DNA of 64,000 nucleotides. Source: an uncultured beta proteobacterium. GTDB taxonomy: Bacteria; Pseudomonadota; Gammaproteobacteria; Burkholderiales; Burkholderiaceae_C. The stretch's first letter is position 1. Every line of letters begins with the position of its first letter. This document shows, piece after piece, positions 26,114-35,164 of this stretch. Below the pieces are notes generated by a model. It was not told the origin of the DNA, searched no databases, and saw nothing but the letters and a program-made list of their open reading frames with translations. The translations under genes were made by a program, and so were the position numbers. Location: contig CAISLN010000063.1 in the NCBI GenBank assembly GCA_903886275.1, positions 17,503-81,502 of the forward strand. Reading direction: 5' to 3'.

Positions 26114-28759
26114 TTGAACGCCTTGACTGAACCCACCTCCAAACCACCGGCTGGCGCCCCCTGGGACATGCCCACGCGGGCGCTGGACTGCACGGCCGAC
26201 GCCGGACATTTTGACGAGCTGCGCGGCCAACTCGCGCCAGCCGAGGCCGCCACTGCGCTGTGCAAGCACTGGCAGCAGTTCTTCGGCCAGTCCGAAGCGC
26301 AGACCCCTGCCGACATGGACCAGCGCTATGCCAGCCTGCAGCGCCAGATCCGCGACAACGGCGTCACCTACAACGTCTACGCCGACCAGGAGGGCCCGCA
26401 GCGGCCCTGGTCGCTGGACCTGTTCCCCCTGATTGTGGATGCGGCCAACTGGGCCCATATCGAGGCCGGCGTGCTGCAGCGGGTGCGCCTGCTGGAGGCC
26501 GTGCTGGCCGACGTCTATGGTCCGCAGGAATTTTTGAAGCAGGGCCTGTTGCCCGGCGCCCTGGTGCATGGCCACCCGGGCTACCTGCGCAGCATGCACG
26601 GCGTGGTGCCGGCCGGCGGCGTGCACCTGCATGTGGCGGCCTTTGACATGTCGCGCGGGCCCGACGGCAGCTGGTGGCTGGTGGGCCAGCGCACCCAGGC
26701 GCCCTCGGGCCTGGGCTACCTGCTGGAGAACCGGCTCACCGTGTCGCGCCAGTTTCCACAGGCCTTCCAGGCCATGCCGGTGCAGCGCCTGGCCGCCACC
26801 TACCGCGCCCTGGTGGACAGCCTCAAGGCCCTGAGCCCGGCCGGAGCGGACGCCCACATCGCGCTGATGACGCCCGGCCCCTACAACGAAACCTATTTTG
26901 AGCATGCCTATCTGGCGCGCTACCTGGGCCTGACCCTGGTCGAGGGCAGCGACCTGATCGTGCGCGACGAGCACCTGTTCCTCAAGACCCTGCAGGGCCT
27001 GGTGCCCATCCACGGCCTGCTCAAGCGGGTGGACGACCAGTACATGGACCCGCTGGAACTGCGCGCCGACTCCACCCTGGGCGTGCCCGGGCTGCTGCAG
27101 GTGATACGCGCTGGCAATGTGCTGGTGGCCAATGCGCCGGGTTCGGCCTTTGTCGAGTCGCCCGCCCTGCTGGGCTTTTTGCCGGCGCTGGCGCGCCATG
27201 TGCTGGGCGAGGAGCTGATGCTGCCGGCCCTGGCCACTTGGTGGTGCGGCGAGCACAGCGCCATGGAGGAGATGCTGCCCTCGATGGCACAGCACACCAT
27301 CAAGCCCACCTATCCGGGCTCCAGCATCCACACCTCCTTTGGCTCGGTGATTGCGCGCCACCTCAGCCGCATGGAGCTCGACGCCTGGGCCGGGCGCATT
27401 CTGCGCCAGGGCGAGGAGCACACCGTGCAGGCCTATTTGCCGCTTTCGCAAATGCCCACCTGGCAGCCCGGCAACACGGCCCAACCTGGCCACATGGCGC
27501 CGCGCTCGGTCCTGCTGCGCGTGTTTGCCGTCTCCGACGGTCTGGGGCCGGACGGCAAGCCGCGCTGGCGCGTACTGCCCGGTGGCCTGGCCCGCGTGGC
27601 AGGCAACAGCGTGGACATTGCCTCCATGCAAAGCGGCGGCAGCAGCGCCGATGTCTGGGCCCTGACCGATGAGGCGGTGGACACCAGCGCACTGCAAACG
27701 GTGGCCCAACCGTCGCACCAATCCCACCAGCCGCACCAGGCAGGCCAGCCAAGCCGACGCCGGCGCCTGGTCACCAGCCGCGCCGCCGAGCACCTGTACT
27801 GGCTAGGCCGCTACACCGAGCGGGCCGAAAACTCGGTGCGCCTGGCGCGCCTGACGCTGGACTGCCTGGGTGGTGAGCACCAGACCTCGGTGCCGCTGCA
27901 GCAATGGCTGACGCAGATGGCCATAGGCAACACCCTGGTGCTGCCCGGCGTACCCTCGGCGGTACAGGCCAGGCGCGTGTTCGAGCGCTCGCTGATTGCC
28001 AGCCTGGGCGCCACCGACGGCGCCACCAGCGTGGGCTACAGCCTGCGCGCCCTGAAGTTGGCCGCCTCCACCGTGCGCGAGCGCCTGTCACAAGAGCACT
28101 GGAGCATGATCGTGCGCTGCGAGGATGAGCTGTTTTCCCGCTGCCGCGCGCACACCGACAAGGGCGACTTTTCGGCCGCCGCTGCGCTGCGCGTACTCAA
28201 AGACAGCAGCGACTACCTGGCCGCCATCACCGGCGCGCAGACCGACCGCATGACGCGCGACGACGGCTGGCGCCTGCTCAGCATTGGGCGCCATGTGGAG
28301 CGCCTGGCCTTTTTGGCCAGTGCCCTGGAGCGCGCCCTCGAACTCGGCACACTCGACACCGACGGCGGCTTTGAGGCCATGCTGGAGCTGTTTGACAGCA
28401 CCATCACCTTTCGCGCCCAGTACCAACAAAGCCGCGACATCGCGGCGCTGACCGACCTGCTGGTACTGGACCTGGACAACCCGCGCTCGCTGGCCTGGGT
28501 GGCGCACACCCTGCGCGGTCGCCTGGCCAAGTTGGCCGGTAGCCCGGCCGGTGTCCTCTCACCGCTCTCGCTCAAGGTGCCCGCGCCCGAGGACTGGGAT
28601 TTTTCCAGCGACTGGGAAGACCGCAGTGAACTGCTGGAGCCCATCAGCCTGCTGGAGCTGCTGCGCACGCTGCGCGCCAGCGCCTTCTTGGTGTCCGAAG
28701 AAATCAGCACCACCTACTTCACCCACTCCGGTGAAACCAAGCAAAGCCTGGGCTCCTGA
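26114..28759 (+). CDS. Circularly permuted ATP-grasp / alpha-E fusion protein
   Basis: An 881-residue fusion. Residues ~60-530 are a circularly permuted ATP-grasp domain (DUF404/407 type: DLFPLIVDAANW, VYGPQEFL, GPYNETYFEHAYLAR, LIVRDEHLFLKT, ARVAGNSVDIASMQSGG). Residues ~555-860 are an alpha-E domain (SRAAEHLYWLGRYTERAENSVRLARL, WRLLSIGRHVERL). In many bacteria these occur as separate neighbouring genes with a transglutaminase-like protease, a setting proposed to build or process a small peptide (amidoligase chemistry). The start is uncertain: TTG at 26114 gives the full frame, with TAAGG too close upstream, and ATG at 26168 is the alternative. Its stop overlaps the protease start (TGATG). 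Confidence 0.87.
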   Translation: MNALTEPTSKPPAGAPWDMPTRALDCTADAGHFDELRGQLAPAEAATALCKHWQQFFGQSEAQTPADMDQRYASLQRQIRDNGVTYNVYADQEGPQRPWSLDLFPLIVDAANWAHIEAGVLQRVRLLEAVLADVYGPQEFLKQGLLPGALVHGHPGYLRSMHGVVPAGGVHLHVAAFDMSRGPDGSWWLVGQRTQAPSGLGYLLENRLTVSRQFPQAFQAMPVQRLAATYRALVDSLKALSPAGADAHIALMTPGPYNETYFEHAYLARYLGLTLVEGSDLIVRDEHLFLKTLQGLVPIHGLLKRVDDQYMDPLELRADSTLGVPGLLQVIRAGNVLVANAPGSAFVESPALLGFLPALARHVLGEELMLPALATWWCGEHSAMEEMLPSMAQHTIKPTYPGSSIHTSFGSVIARHLSRMELDAWAGRILRQGEEHTVQAYLPLSQMPTWQPGNTAQPGHMAPRSVLLRVFAVSDGLGPDGKPRWRVLPGGLARVAGNSVDIASMQSGGSSADVWALTDEAVDTSALQTVAQPSHQSHQPHQAGQPSRRRRLVTSRAAEHLYWLGRYTERAENSVRLARLTLDCLGGEHQTSVPLQQWLTQMAIGNTLVLPGVPSAVQARRVFERSLIASLGATDGATSVGYSLRALKLAASTVRERLSQEHWSMIVRCEDELFSRCRAHTDKGDFSAAAALRVLKDSSDYLAAITGAQTDRMTRDDGWRLLSIGRHVERLAFLASALERALELGTLDTDGGFEAMLELFDSTITFRAQYQQSRDIAALTDLLVLDLDNPRSLAWVAHTLRGRLAKLAGSPAGVLSPLSLKVPAPEDWDFSSDWEDRSELLEPISLLELLRTLRASAFLVSEEISTTYFTHSGETKQSLGS

Positions 28760-29739
28760 TGCTGCTGCAAGTCACCCACGAAACCCGCTACCGCTACATG
28801 CCCGCCGTGGAGACCGCGCAACACATGGCCTATATGGCGCCGCGCGAGCACGCCGCGCAGCAACTGCTGACGCATACGCTGCAGGTCAGCCCGGCGCCGG
28901 CCCAGATGCGCAACTCGCCCGATGTGTTTGGCAACCAGCGCTGCTTTTTTTCGCTGCAGGTTCCCCACGCCGTGCTGGAGGTGGTGGCCTACAGCCTGGT
29001 GGCCACCCAGGCCAGCCCGCTGGTCAGCAACTCGCAGCCCTGGGAGAAGGTGCGCGAGCGGTTTCGCTACCAGGCCGGCAACCGTTTCGACGCCGCCTCG
29101 GAGTTTGTCTATCCCTCACCCTTTGTGCCGCGCCATGGCGAGTTTGCGGCCTTTGCCAGGCCCAGCTTCAGAGCTGGCGCCGCACTGCTAGACGCCTGCA
29201 TAGACCTGACCCGGCGCATCCACAACGAGTTCAGCTACGAGAGCCAAAGCACCCAGATCAATACCCCGGCACTGCAGGCGCTGGCCGAGCGCCGTGGCGT
29301 GTGCCAAGACTTCTCGCACATCATGATTGCCTGCCTGCGCACCCTGGGCCTGCCCGCGCGCTATGTCAGCGGCTACATGCTGACCCACCCGAGCGAGGGC
29401 CAGCCGCGCCTGGTCGGCAGCGATGCCTCGCACGCCTGGGTCAGCGTCTACCTGCCCGAGCTGCCAGAAGGATCGCGCTGGGTGGACTTTGACCCGACCA
29501 ACAACCGCTGGGGATGGCATGCGCCGGGCCAGGACTATGTGAGCGTGGCCTTTGGTCGCGACTTCGGCGATGTCTCGCCGTTGCGCGGCGTGATCCACGG
29601 CGGCGCCAGCCACACGCTGACGGTGGGCGTGACGGTGGCACCGGCGCAAGAGCTGCCAGCCACACAGGGCCGCTCGCAAACCCAGACGCAGAGCCAGGGC
29701 GGCGCGCCATCCCAAAGCCAATCCCAATCCCAAAACTAA
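28759..29739 (+). CDS. Transglutaminase-like cysteine protease
   Basis: A 326-residue protein with an N-terminal beta domain (bacterial transglutaminase-like N-terminal, ~1-90) and a papain-like transglutaminase core. The triad is clear: C182 in RRGVCQDFSHIMIACLRTLG, H225 in SHAWVSVYLPE and D245 in WVDFDPTNN. The C-terminal ~25 residues are a Gln/Ser-rich low-complexity tail that relatives usually lack. No signal peptide is visible, so it acts in the cytoplasm. It is coupled by overlapping codons to the ATP-grasp/alpha-E gene; the usual proposal is that the protease processes or reverses the peptide bonds that partner makes. The family assignment is firm; the pathway is inference. Confidence 0.9.
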   Translation: MLLQVTHETRYRYMPAVETAQHMAYMAPREHAAQQLLTHTLQVSPAPAQMRNSPDVFGNQRCFFSLQVPHAVLEVVAYSLVATQASPLVSNSQPWEKVRERFRYQAGNRFDAASEFVYPSPFVPRHGEFAAFARPSFRAGAALLDACIDLTRRIHNEFSYESQSTQINTPALQALAERRGVCQDFSHIMIACLRTLGLPARYVSGYMLTHPSEGQPRLVGSDASHAWVSVYLPELPEGSRWVDFDPTNNRWGWHAPGQDYVSVAFGRDFGDVSPLRGVIHGGASHTLTVGVTVAPAQELPATQGRSQTQTQSQGGAPSQSQSQSQN

Positions 29740-29755
29740 TTTCTAAGGAAACACC

Positions 29756-30214
29756 ATGAGCGTTTACGACAAGCTGACCGAACTGGGCATCACCCTGCCC
29801 CCCGTGGCCATTCCCGCTGCGGCCTATGTGCCCTTTGTGCAGACCGGCAAGCTGGTCTTCCTGAGCGGCCATGTGGCCAAGAAGGACGGCAAGCCCTGGG
29901 TCGGCCAGTTCGGCAAGAACATAGACACCGAAGAAGGCAAACTGGCCGCGCGCGCCATCGCCATCGACCTGCTGGGCACGCTGCACGCGGCCGTGGGCGA
30001 TCTGAACCGCGTCACGCGCATCGTCAAGCTGATGTCCCTGGTCAACTCCACGGGCGACTTCACCGAACAGCACCTGGTCACCAACGGCTGCAGCGAGCTG
30101 ATTGGCCAGGTGTTTGGCACAACCGTGGGCGCGCATGCCCGCAGCGCCTTTGGCGTAGCGCAAATCCCCATGGGCTGCTGCGTAGAGATCGAGCTGATCG
30201 CCGAGGTCGAATAA
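29756..30214 (+). CDS. RidA/YjgF-family protein
   Basis: A 152-residue member of the Rid superfamily, in the slightly longer subgroup (about 150 rather than 128 residues). Typical features are YVPFVQTGKLVFLSGHV, the central ALDLLGTL-like helix (IAIDLLGTLHAAVGDL), RVTRIVKLMSLVNS and the C-terminal GAHARSAFGVAQIPMGCCVEIE. Classical RidA hydrolyses reactive enamines/imines from PLP enzymes; members of this subgroup may lack the catalytic Arg or have other roles. It follows the protease gene by 16 bp with AAGGAAACACC as ribosome site, so it is likely co-transcribed. Confidence 0.88.
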   Translation: MSVYDKLTELGITLPPVAIPAAAYVPFVQTGKLVFLSGHVAKKDGKPWVGQFGKNIDTEEGKLAARAIAIDLLGTLHAAVGDLNRVTRIVKLMSLVNSTGDFTEQHLVTNGCSELIGQVFGTTVGAHARSAFGVAQIPMGCCVEIELIAEVE

Positions 30215-30232
30215 TTCCAGAGCGAAGGCTGC

Positions 30233-30263
30233 GGCGCGTTGACCAGCGACGGGTCAGCGCGCC
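30233..30263. terminator. Hairpin between convergent ridA-like and aspartic protease genes
   Basis: GGCGCGTTGACC (30233-30244) pairs with GGTCAGCGCGCC (30252-30263) to form a 12-bp stem (one G-U) with a seven-base loop. It covers the last codons of the minus-strand gene. Lacking a T tract, it may serve as a bidirectional terminator for the two convergent genes. Confidence 0.5.
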
Positions 30264-30847
30264 CGCAACACCATCTGCTTTTCACGCAGGGTGATATCGA
30301 ACTTGGACAGGAAGGACTGGCCCAGCAGCGCATCGAAATCGCCGCCGCTATCCAAACCCACAGCCACTTGGATAGGGCTCACGCTGAGCGGGCCCACCGC
30401 CACACTGACACCTTGCACAATGCGTCCGCGCATGGCGCCATTGGCGGTCTGGAAGGTGGTGCTTGCACCGCCCGTCAACGCCGCTTTTTGGGCAAACGCC
30501 TCGCTCACCGTCACCAGCGAAGCGCCGGTATCGAACAAAAATTTGGCCTCCCTGCCATTGACCGACCCCAGCGCGTAAAAGTGCCCATCACTTGCGCGCT
30601 CAATCACCAGGTCCCCATTGGCCAGCACCTGTGCCTGGCGGGGCTTGAGGTAATGCGTCATCACCGCAAACAGCAGGCCCATGACGGCACACCAAAAAAT
30701 CAACATAGGGATCAGCCCGGTCTTGATGGGCGACACCGCCCGGGCGCCCAAGTGCTGGCGCGAGAACCCTGCAAACTTCGCGCGCGTGGCTTCCAACTGG
30801 CGCTCTTTCTCTAGCTCGCGCTGCGCATCGCGCTCATCTAATCCCAT
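30254..30847 (-). CDS. Membrane-anchored retropepsin-like aspartic protease (TIGR02281 type)
   Basis: A 197-residue protein with a cytoplasmic charged N-terminus (RELEKERQLEATRAK), one membrane helix (~46-66, LIPMLIFWCAVMGLLFAVM) and a periplasmic clan AA aspartic protease domain. The catalytic motif is FLFDTGASLVTVS, followed by the second-loop region ALLGQSFLSKFD. Proteins of this type work as dimers with one aspartate per subunit. The substrate is unknown. It is convergent with the Rid gene and shares the terminator hairpin. Upstream (30848-31076) is a 229-bp gap without a supported gene. Confidence 0.87.
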   Translation of the reverse strand: MGLDERDAQRELEKERQLEATRAKFAGFSRQHLGARAVSPIKTGLIPMLIFWCAVMGLLFAVMTHYLKPRQAQVLANGDLVIERASDGHFYALGSVNGREAKFLFDTGASLVTVSEAFAQKAALTGGASTTFQTANGAMRGRIVQGVSVAVGPLSVSPIQVAVGLDSGGDFDALLGQSFLSKFDITLREKQMVLRAR

Positions 30848-31076
30848 GGTTTGTCCTACTGCTATTCAACATAGACCCCCATCATGTCACTTTGCTCGCG
30901 CGGAGTTGATTGCCCTGGCGGGAGGGGATGCGGAAATGACGATGGTGGCGTGGCGTTCAACCTGCTTCGCATTAGCAAAACTCATCCGCTTGCGACAAAA
31001 ACATCATGCGAACCGTGCACACCTTTAAACACATAATGTTTTCAGACCTATCCAAACGCCTCTGGAGACAAACCCC

Positions 31077-32636
31077 ATGTCAGAAGAAGTTAGCGCACGC
31101 AGCACCGCTCCACGCAGACGGGGCGGGCGCGGCAGCGGCACCGTTCGCGCCCCCCTCTCTACCACCCAATACCGGTCGCTTAAGCACCGCTTTCCGCCCA
31201 CCCCGGTGGTGTCCGAGGACGAGCTCGAATCCATCCACAACGCGTCGCTCACCGTGCTCGAAGAAATGGGCATCGACTTCATGCATGAAGGGGCGCGCGC
31301 CATCCTCAAGAAGGCCGGTGCCGATGTAAAAGACGGTGTCGAGCGGGTGCGTTTCGATCGCGCCATGGTGATGGAGACTATTCGGACCTGCCCCAGTGAA
31401 TTCACCCTGCATGCGCGCAACCCCGAGCGCAACATCCGCATAGGCGGCAAGAACCTGGCCTTTGCGCAGGTGGCGAGCCCGCCCAACTGCTCGGACATGC
31501 AGGGCGGCAGGCGCGCGGGCAACCAGCAGGACTTTCGCAACCTGGTCAAGCTGGCCCAGCGCTATGACATCATCAGCTGCACCGGCGGCTACCCCGTCGA
31601 ACCAGTGGACCTGCATGCCAGCATCCGCCATCTGGACTGCCTGTCCGACATTGCCAAGCTGACCGACAAGCCCTTTCATGCCTATTCCCTGGGCAAGGAG
31701 CGCAACCGCGATGGCATGGAGATTGCCCGCATTGCGCGTGGCATCAGCCACGAGCAGTTTGAGGCCGAGCCTTCGCTGTTCACCATCATCAACAGCAACT
31801 CGCCGCGCCGCCTCGACACGCCCATGCTCCAAGGCATTATGGAAATGTCGGCGCGCAACCAGATCGTGATGCTGACCCCCTTCACCCTGGCCGGTGCCAT
31901 GGCGCCGGTCACCATTGCCGGTGCCTTGGTGCAGCAAAACGCCGAGGCCCTGGCCGGCATTGCCTTCACGCAACTGGTACGCCCCGGAGCACCGGTGGTC
32001 TATGGCGGCTTCACCAGCAATGTGGACATGAAGACCGGCGCCCCCGCCTTTGGCACGCCCGAGTACATGAAGGCCGTGCTGGCCGGTGGGCAACTCTGCC
32101 GCAAGTACGGCGTGCCCTATCGCACCAGCAATGTGAACGCCGCCAACACGGTGGACGCGCAGGCGGCCTATGAATCGGTGTTCTCGCTGTGGGCGCTCAC
32201 GCAAGGTGGCGGCAACTTCATCATGCACAGCGCGGGCTGGTTAGAGGGGGGACTCACCGCCTCCTTCGAGAAGTTTGTGCTGGACTGCGACCTGCTGCAA
32301 ATGGTGGCCGAGTTCTTGACGCCCTTGGACATGAGCGAAGCCGCCTTGGGCCTGGACGCCATCCGCAGCGTGGAGCCCGGTGGCCATTACTTTGGCACGG
32401 CGCACACGCTGGAGCGCTTTGAGACGGCCTTTTACTCGCCCCTCATTTCCGACTGGCGCAACTTTGAGACCTGGAGCGAGGGCGGCAGCCCTACCGCCTA
32501 CCAGAAGGCCAACGCGGTCTGGCAAAAGGAACTGGCGGCCTACGAGCGCCCGGCCATGGACCCTGCCATCGAGGAAGAGCTCGATGCCTTTGTCGCCAGG
32601 CGCAAGGCCGAGGGCGGCGCCCCTACAGACTTTTAA
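31077..32636 (+). CDS. MttB-family (trimethylamine/glycine betaine-type) methyltransferase, non-pyrrolysine
   Basis: A 519-residue TIM-barrel methyltransferase of the MttB superfamily: SLTVLEEMGIDFMHEGARAIL, ASPPNCSDMQGGRRAGN, DIISCTGGYPVEP, NSNSPRRLDTPML and a C-terminal YERPAMDPAIEEELD. Archaeal MttB contains pyrrolysine at an in-frame TAG; here the frame has no internal stop, so it is the MtgB-like class that demethylates quaternary amines such as glycine betaine onto a corrinoid protein. The start at 31077 has GGAGACAAACCCC. It heads an operon with dimethylglycine/sarcosine oxidation genes, suggesting a route from betaine to glycine. The exact substrate and methyl acceptor are unknown, and no corrinoid protein gene is visible here. 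Confidence 0.88.
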   Translation: MSEEVSARSTAPRRRGGRGSGTVRAPLSTTQYRSLKHRFPPTPVVSEDELESIHNASLTVLEEMGIDFMHEGARAILKKAGADVKDGVERVRFDRAMVMETIRTCPSEFTLHARNPERNIRIGGKNLAFAQVASPPNCSDMQGGRRAGNQQDFRNLVKLAQRYDIISCTGGYPVEPVDLHASIRHLDCLSDIAKLTDKPFHAYSLGKERNRDGMEIARIARGISHEQFEAEPSLFTIINSNSPRRLDTPMLQGIMEMSARNQIVMLTPFTLAGAMAPVTIAGALVQQNAEALAGIAFTQLVRPGAPVVYGGFTSNVDMKTGAPAFGTPEYMKAVLAGGQLCRKYGVPYRTSNVNAANTVDAQAAYESVFSLWALTQGGGNFIMHSAGWLEGGLTASFEKFVLDCDLLQMVAEFLTPLDMSEAALGLDAIRSVEPGGHYFGTAHTLERFETAFYSPLISDWRNFETWSEGGSPTAYQKANAVWQKELAAYERPAMDPAIEEELDAFVARRKAEGGAPTDF

Positions 32637-32640
32637 TTTT

Positions 32641-32700
32641 CGCTATTGGATACGCCGCTATGGAATGCCCCGCTATCCAATAGCCTGGTATTCGATAGCC
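32641..32700. repeat. Cluster of GCTATC/GATAGC palindromic words
   Basis: Within the 94-bp gap before the dehydrogenase gene lie CTATTGGATA, CGCTATGG, CGCTATCCAATAGC (32671-32684) and TTCGATAGCC. GCTATCCAATAGC is nearly palindromic and could form a small hairpin. Similar words recur elsewhere in the window. Confidence 0.5.
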
Positions 32701-32730
32701 TGACAACAAAACTGACAACAAGGATTTACC

Positions 32731-35160
32731 GTGAAGACAACAGCAAGAGTGGTGGTGATTGGTGGCGGCGTGGTGGGATGCTCGGTGCTCTACCACCTGA
32801 CCAAAAAGGGTTGGAGTGACGTGATGCTGCTGGAGCGCGACCAGCTCACCAGCGGCTCCACCTGGCATGCAGCCGGCGGTTTCCATACGCTCAACGGCGA
32901 CCCCAATGTGGCGATGCTGCAAAGCTACACCGTGGCCCTGTACGAGGAGTTGGAGCGCATTTCCGGACAGTCGTGCGGCCTGCACAAGTCGCCCGGCATC
33001 ATGCTGGCCGACACGCCCGAGCGCATGGAGTTCTTGAAGATGACGGTGGCGCGTGGCCGCTATCTGGGCATGGAGACCGAAATTATCTCGGTCAAAGAGG
33101 CCCTGAACTACTTTCCCTTTATCGAAGAAAAATACTTTCTGGGCGCCCTGCTAGACCCCAACGAAGGCCATCTGGACCCGAGTGGCACCACCTATGCCTA
33201 CGCCAAGGCCGCGCGTCTGGGCGGTGCCACGATTGAGGTGCAGACCAAGGTGGAGTCTTTGGAGCAAAAGCCCGACGGCCACTGGCGCGTCATCACCAAC
33301 AAGGGTGTGATCGAGTGCGAGCATGTGGTCAACGCAGGCGGCCTGTGGGCGCGCGAGGTGGGCCGCATGGTGGGCATAGAGCTGCCGGTGCTGGCCATGG
33401 AACATATGTATTTGGTCACAGACGACATCCCCGAAGTGGTGGCCTTCAACAAGTCGGCGGGCAAGGAAATCGGCCATGTCATCGACTTCGGTGCCGAGAG
33501 CTATTTGCGCCAAGAGGGCAAGGGCATGGTGCTGGGCGTGTACGAGCAGGCCGGCAAGCCCTGGTCGCCACGCACCACCCCCTGGAGCTTTGGCCAGGAG
33601 TTGCTGCAACCGGACCTGGACCGCATTGCGCCCTCGCTGGAAATCGCCTTCAAGCATTTCCCCACGCTGGAAAACGCCGGCATCAAGCGCGTCATCAACG
33701 GCCCCTTCACCTTCGCGCCCGACGGCAACCCGCTGGTCGGCCCGGTGCAGGGTCGCACCAATTTCTGGAGCGCCTGTGGCGTGATGGCCGGCTTTAGCCA
33801 GGGCGGCGGCGTGGGCCTGGCGCTGTCCAACTGGATGGTGGACGGCGACCCCGGATTTGACATCTGGGGCATGGACGTGGCGCGCTACGGCAACTGGGCT
33901 ACGCGCAACTACACCAATGCCAAGGTGCGCGAAAACTATTCGCGGCGTTTTCGCATCCGCTTCCCCAACGAGGAGCTGCCCGCAGGTCGCCCCCTGCAGA
34001 CCACGCCGCTGTATGACAAATTGATCGAACAGGGCGCGGTGATGGGCGACTCCTGGGGCATGGAGACGCCGCTGTGGTTTGCGCCCAAGGGCACCGAGGC
34101 CAAGGACATCGTGTCCTTCCACCGCTCCAACGACTTCGAACCGATCAAGGCCGAATGCAAGGCCGTGCGCAATGGCGTGGGCGTGACCGAAGTGGCCAAC
34201 TTCGCCAAATACGAAATCAAAGGCCCCGGTGCCGAGGCCTGGCTGCAAACGCAGATGACCAACACCCTGCCCAAAAAGGGCCGGCTGCAACTCTGCCCCA
34301 TGCTCAACCACAAGGGCAAGATCATTGGCGACTTCACCATTGCCAGGGCCGACGACTCCCGCTTCATGATGTGGGGATCTAGCCAAGCGCAGGTCTACCA
34401 CATGCGCTGGTTTGAGCAGACCCTGCCCACCGATGGCTCGGTCACTATCACGCCCTATGGCATGCAGCTCATTGGCCTGTCGATTGCCGGCCCCAAGTCG
34501 CGCGAACTGCTGCAACGCCTGACCGATGACGATGTGTCGGGTGAGGCCTTCAAGTTCATGGACTACCGCGAGATGCAGGTGGCCACCGTGCAGGCCAAGG
34601 TCAACCGGGTCACCTACACGGGGGACCTGGGCTATGAGATATGGGTCGCGCCCGAGTACCAGCGCCGCCTGTATGAGAGCATCATGGAAGCCGGTGCCGA
34701 TTTAGGCATCACCAATTTCGGCATGCGCGCCCTGCTGTGCCTGCGCCTGGAAAAGAACTTCGGCACCTGGTTTCGCGAGTTCCGCCCGATCTACGGCCCG
34801 TTTGAAGCCGGCCTGGACCGCTTCGTCAAACTCGACAAGCACGACTTTATCGGCAAAGCAGCCGCCCTTCAGGAAAAGGCGGATGGTCCCAAGAAGACCC
34901 GCATCTTTATGGTGGTGGACGCGCTCGATTGCGACGTGATGGGCGACGAGCCGATTTGGGTGGACGGTAAGGTGGTAGGCTGGGTCACTTCCGGCGGCTA
35001 TGGGCACTATGTGGACCTGTCGCTGGCACAGGGCTATATCCCGACCGAGCTGGTCAAAGAAGGCATGGAACTGGAAATCGAAATCCTGGGCGAGCGCCGC
35101 AAGGCACGCCTGCAGATGGACCCGCCCTTTGACCCAGAAGCCAAACGCATGAGGATGTAA
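32731..35160 (+). CDS. Dimethylglycine/sarcosine dehydrogenase-like flavoprotein (DAO-GcvT)
   Basis: An 809-residue two-part enzyme. The N-terminal half is a D-amino-acid-oxidase-type FAD domain with VVVIGGGVVGCSVLYHL, then LERDQLTSGSTWHAAGG, where a His typically carries covalent FAD. The central FAO domain is at ~385-440 and the C-terminal half is a GcvT-like tetrahydrofolate aminomethyl domain (NRVTYTGDLGYEIWVA, FVKLDKHDFIGKAAL-type ending). Such enzymes oxidise N-methyl groups of dimethylglycine or sarcosine and hand the one-carbon unit to folate. It starts with GTG at 32731 preceded by AAGGATTTACC. It lies between the methyltransferase and soxB and fits the second demethylation step. Confidence 0.9.
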   Translation: MKTTARVVVIGGGVVGCSVLYHLTKKGWSDVMLLERDQLTSGSTWHAAGGFHTLNGDPNVAMLQSYTVALYEELERISGQSCGLHKSPGIMLADTPERMEFLKMTVARGRYLGMETEIISVKEALNYFPFIEEKYFLGALLDPNEGHLDPSGTTYAYAKAARLGGATIEVQTKVESLEQKPDGHWRVITNKGVIECEHVVNAGGLWAREVGRMVGIELPVLAMEHMYLVTDDIPEVVAFNKSAGKEIGHVIDFGAESYLRQEGKGMVLGVYEQAGKPWSPRTTPWSFGQELLQPDLDRIAPSLEIAFKHFPTLENAGIKRVINGPFTFAPDGNPLVGPVQGRTNFWSACGVMAGFSQGGGVGLALSNWMVDGDPGFDIWGMDVARYGNWATRNYTNAKVRENYSRRFRIRFPNEELPAGRPLQTTPLYDKLIEQGAVMGDSWGMETPLWFAPKGTEAKDIVSFHRSNDFEPIKAECKAVRNGVGVTEVANFAKYEIKGPGAEAWLQTQMTNTLPKKGRLQLCPMLNHKGKIIGDFTIARADDSRFMMWGSSQAQVYHMRWFEQTLPTDGSVTITPYGMQLIGLSIAGPKSRELLQRLTDDDVSGEAFKFMDYREMQVATVQAKVNRVTYTGDLGYEIWVAPEYQRRLYESIMEAGADLGITNFGMRALLCLRLEKNFGTWFREFRPIYGPFEAGLDRFVKLDKHDFIGKAAALQEKADGPKKTRIFMVVDALDCDVMGDEPIWVDGKVVGWVTSGGYGHYVDLSLAQGYIPTELVKEGMELEIEILGERRKARLQMDPPFDPEAKRMRM

Positions 35161-35164
35161 ACCA

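Noticed and set aside
25364..27793. Very long antisense open frame opposite the ParA and ATP-grasp genes.
   Set aside because: High GC content and codon bias of the real genes leave the opposite strand open; no family motifs are present. The same applies at 1029-3023 and 57300-59513 on the minus strand.
31077..32636. Pyrrolysine-containing MttB.
   Set aside because: The gene has no in-frame TAG, so no pyrrolysine is needed.
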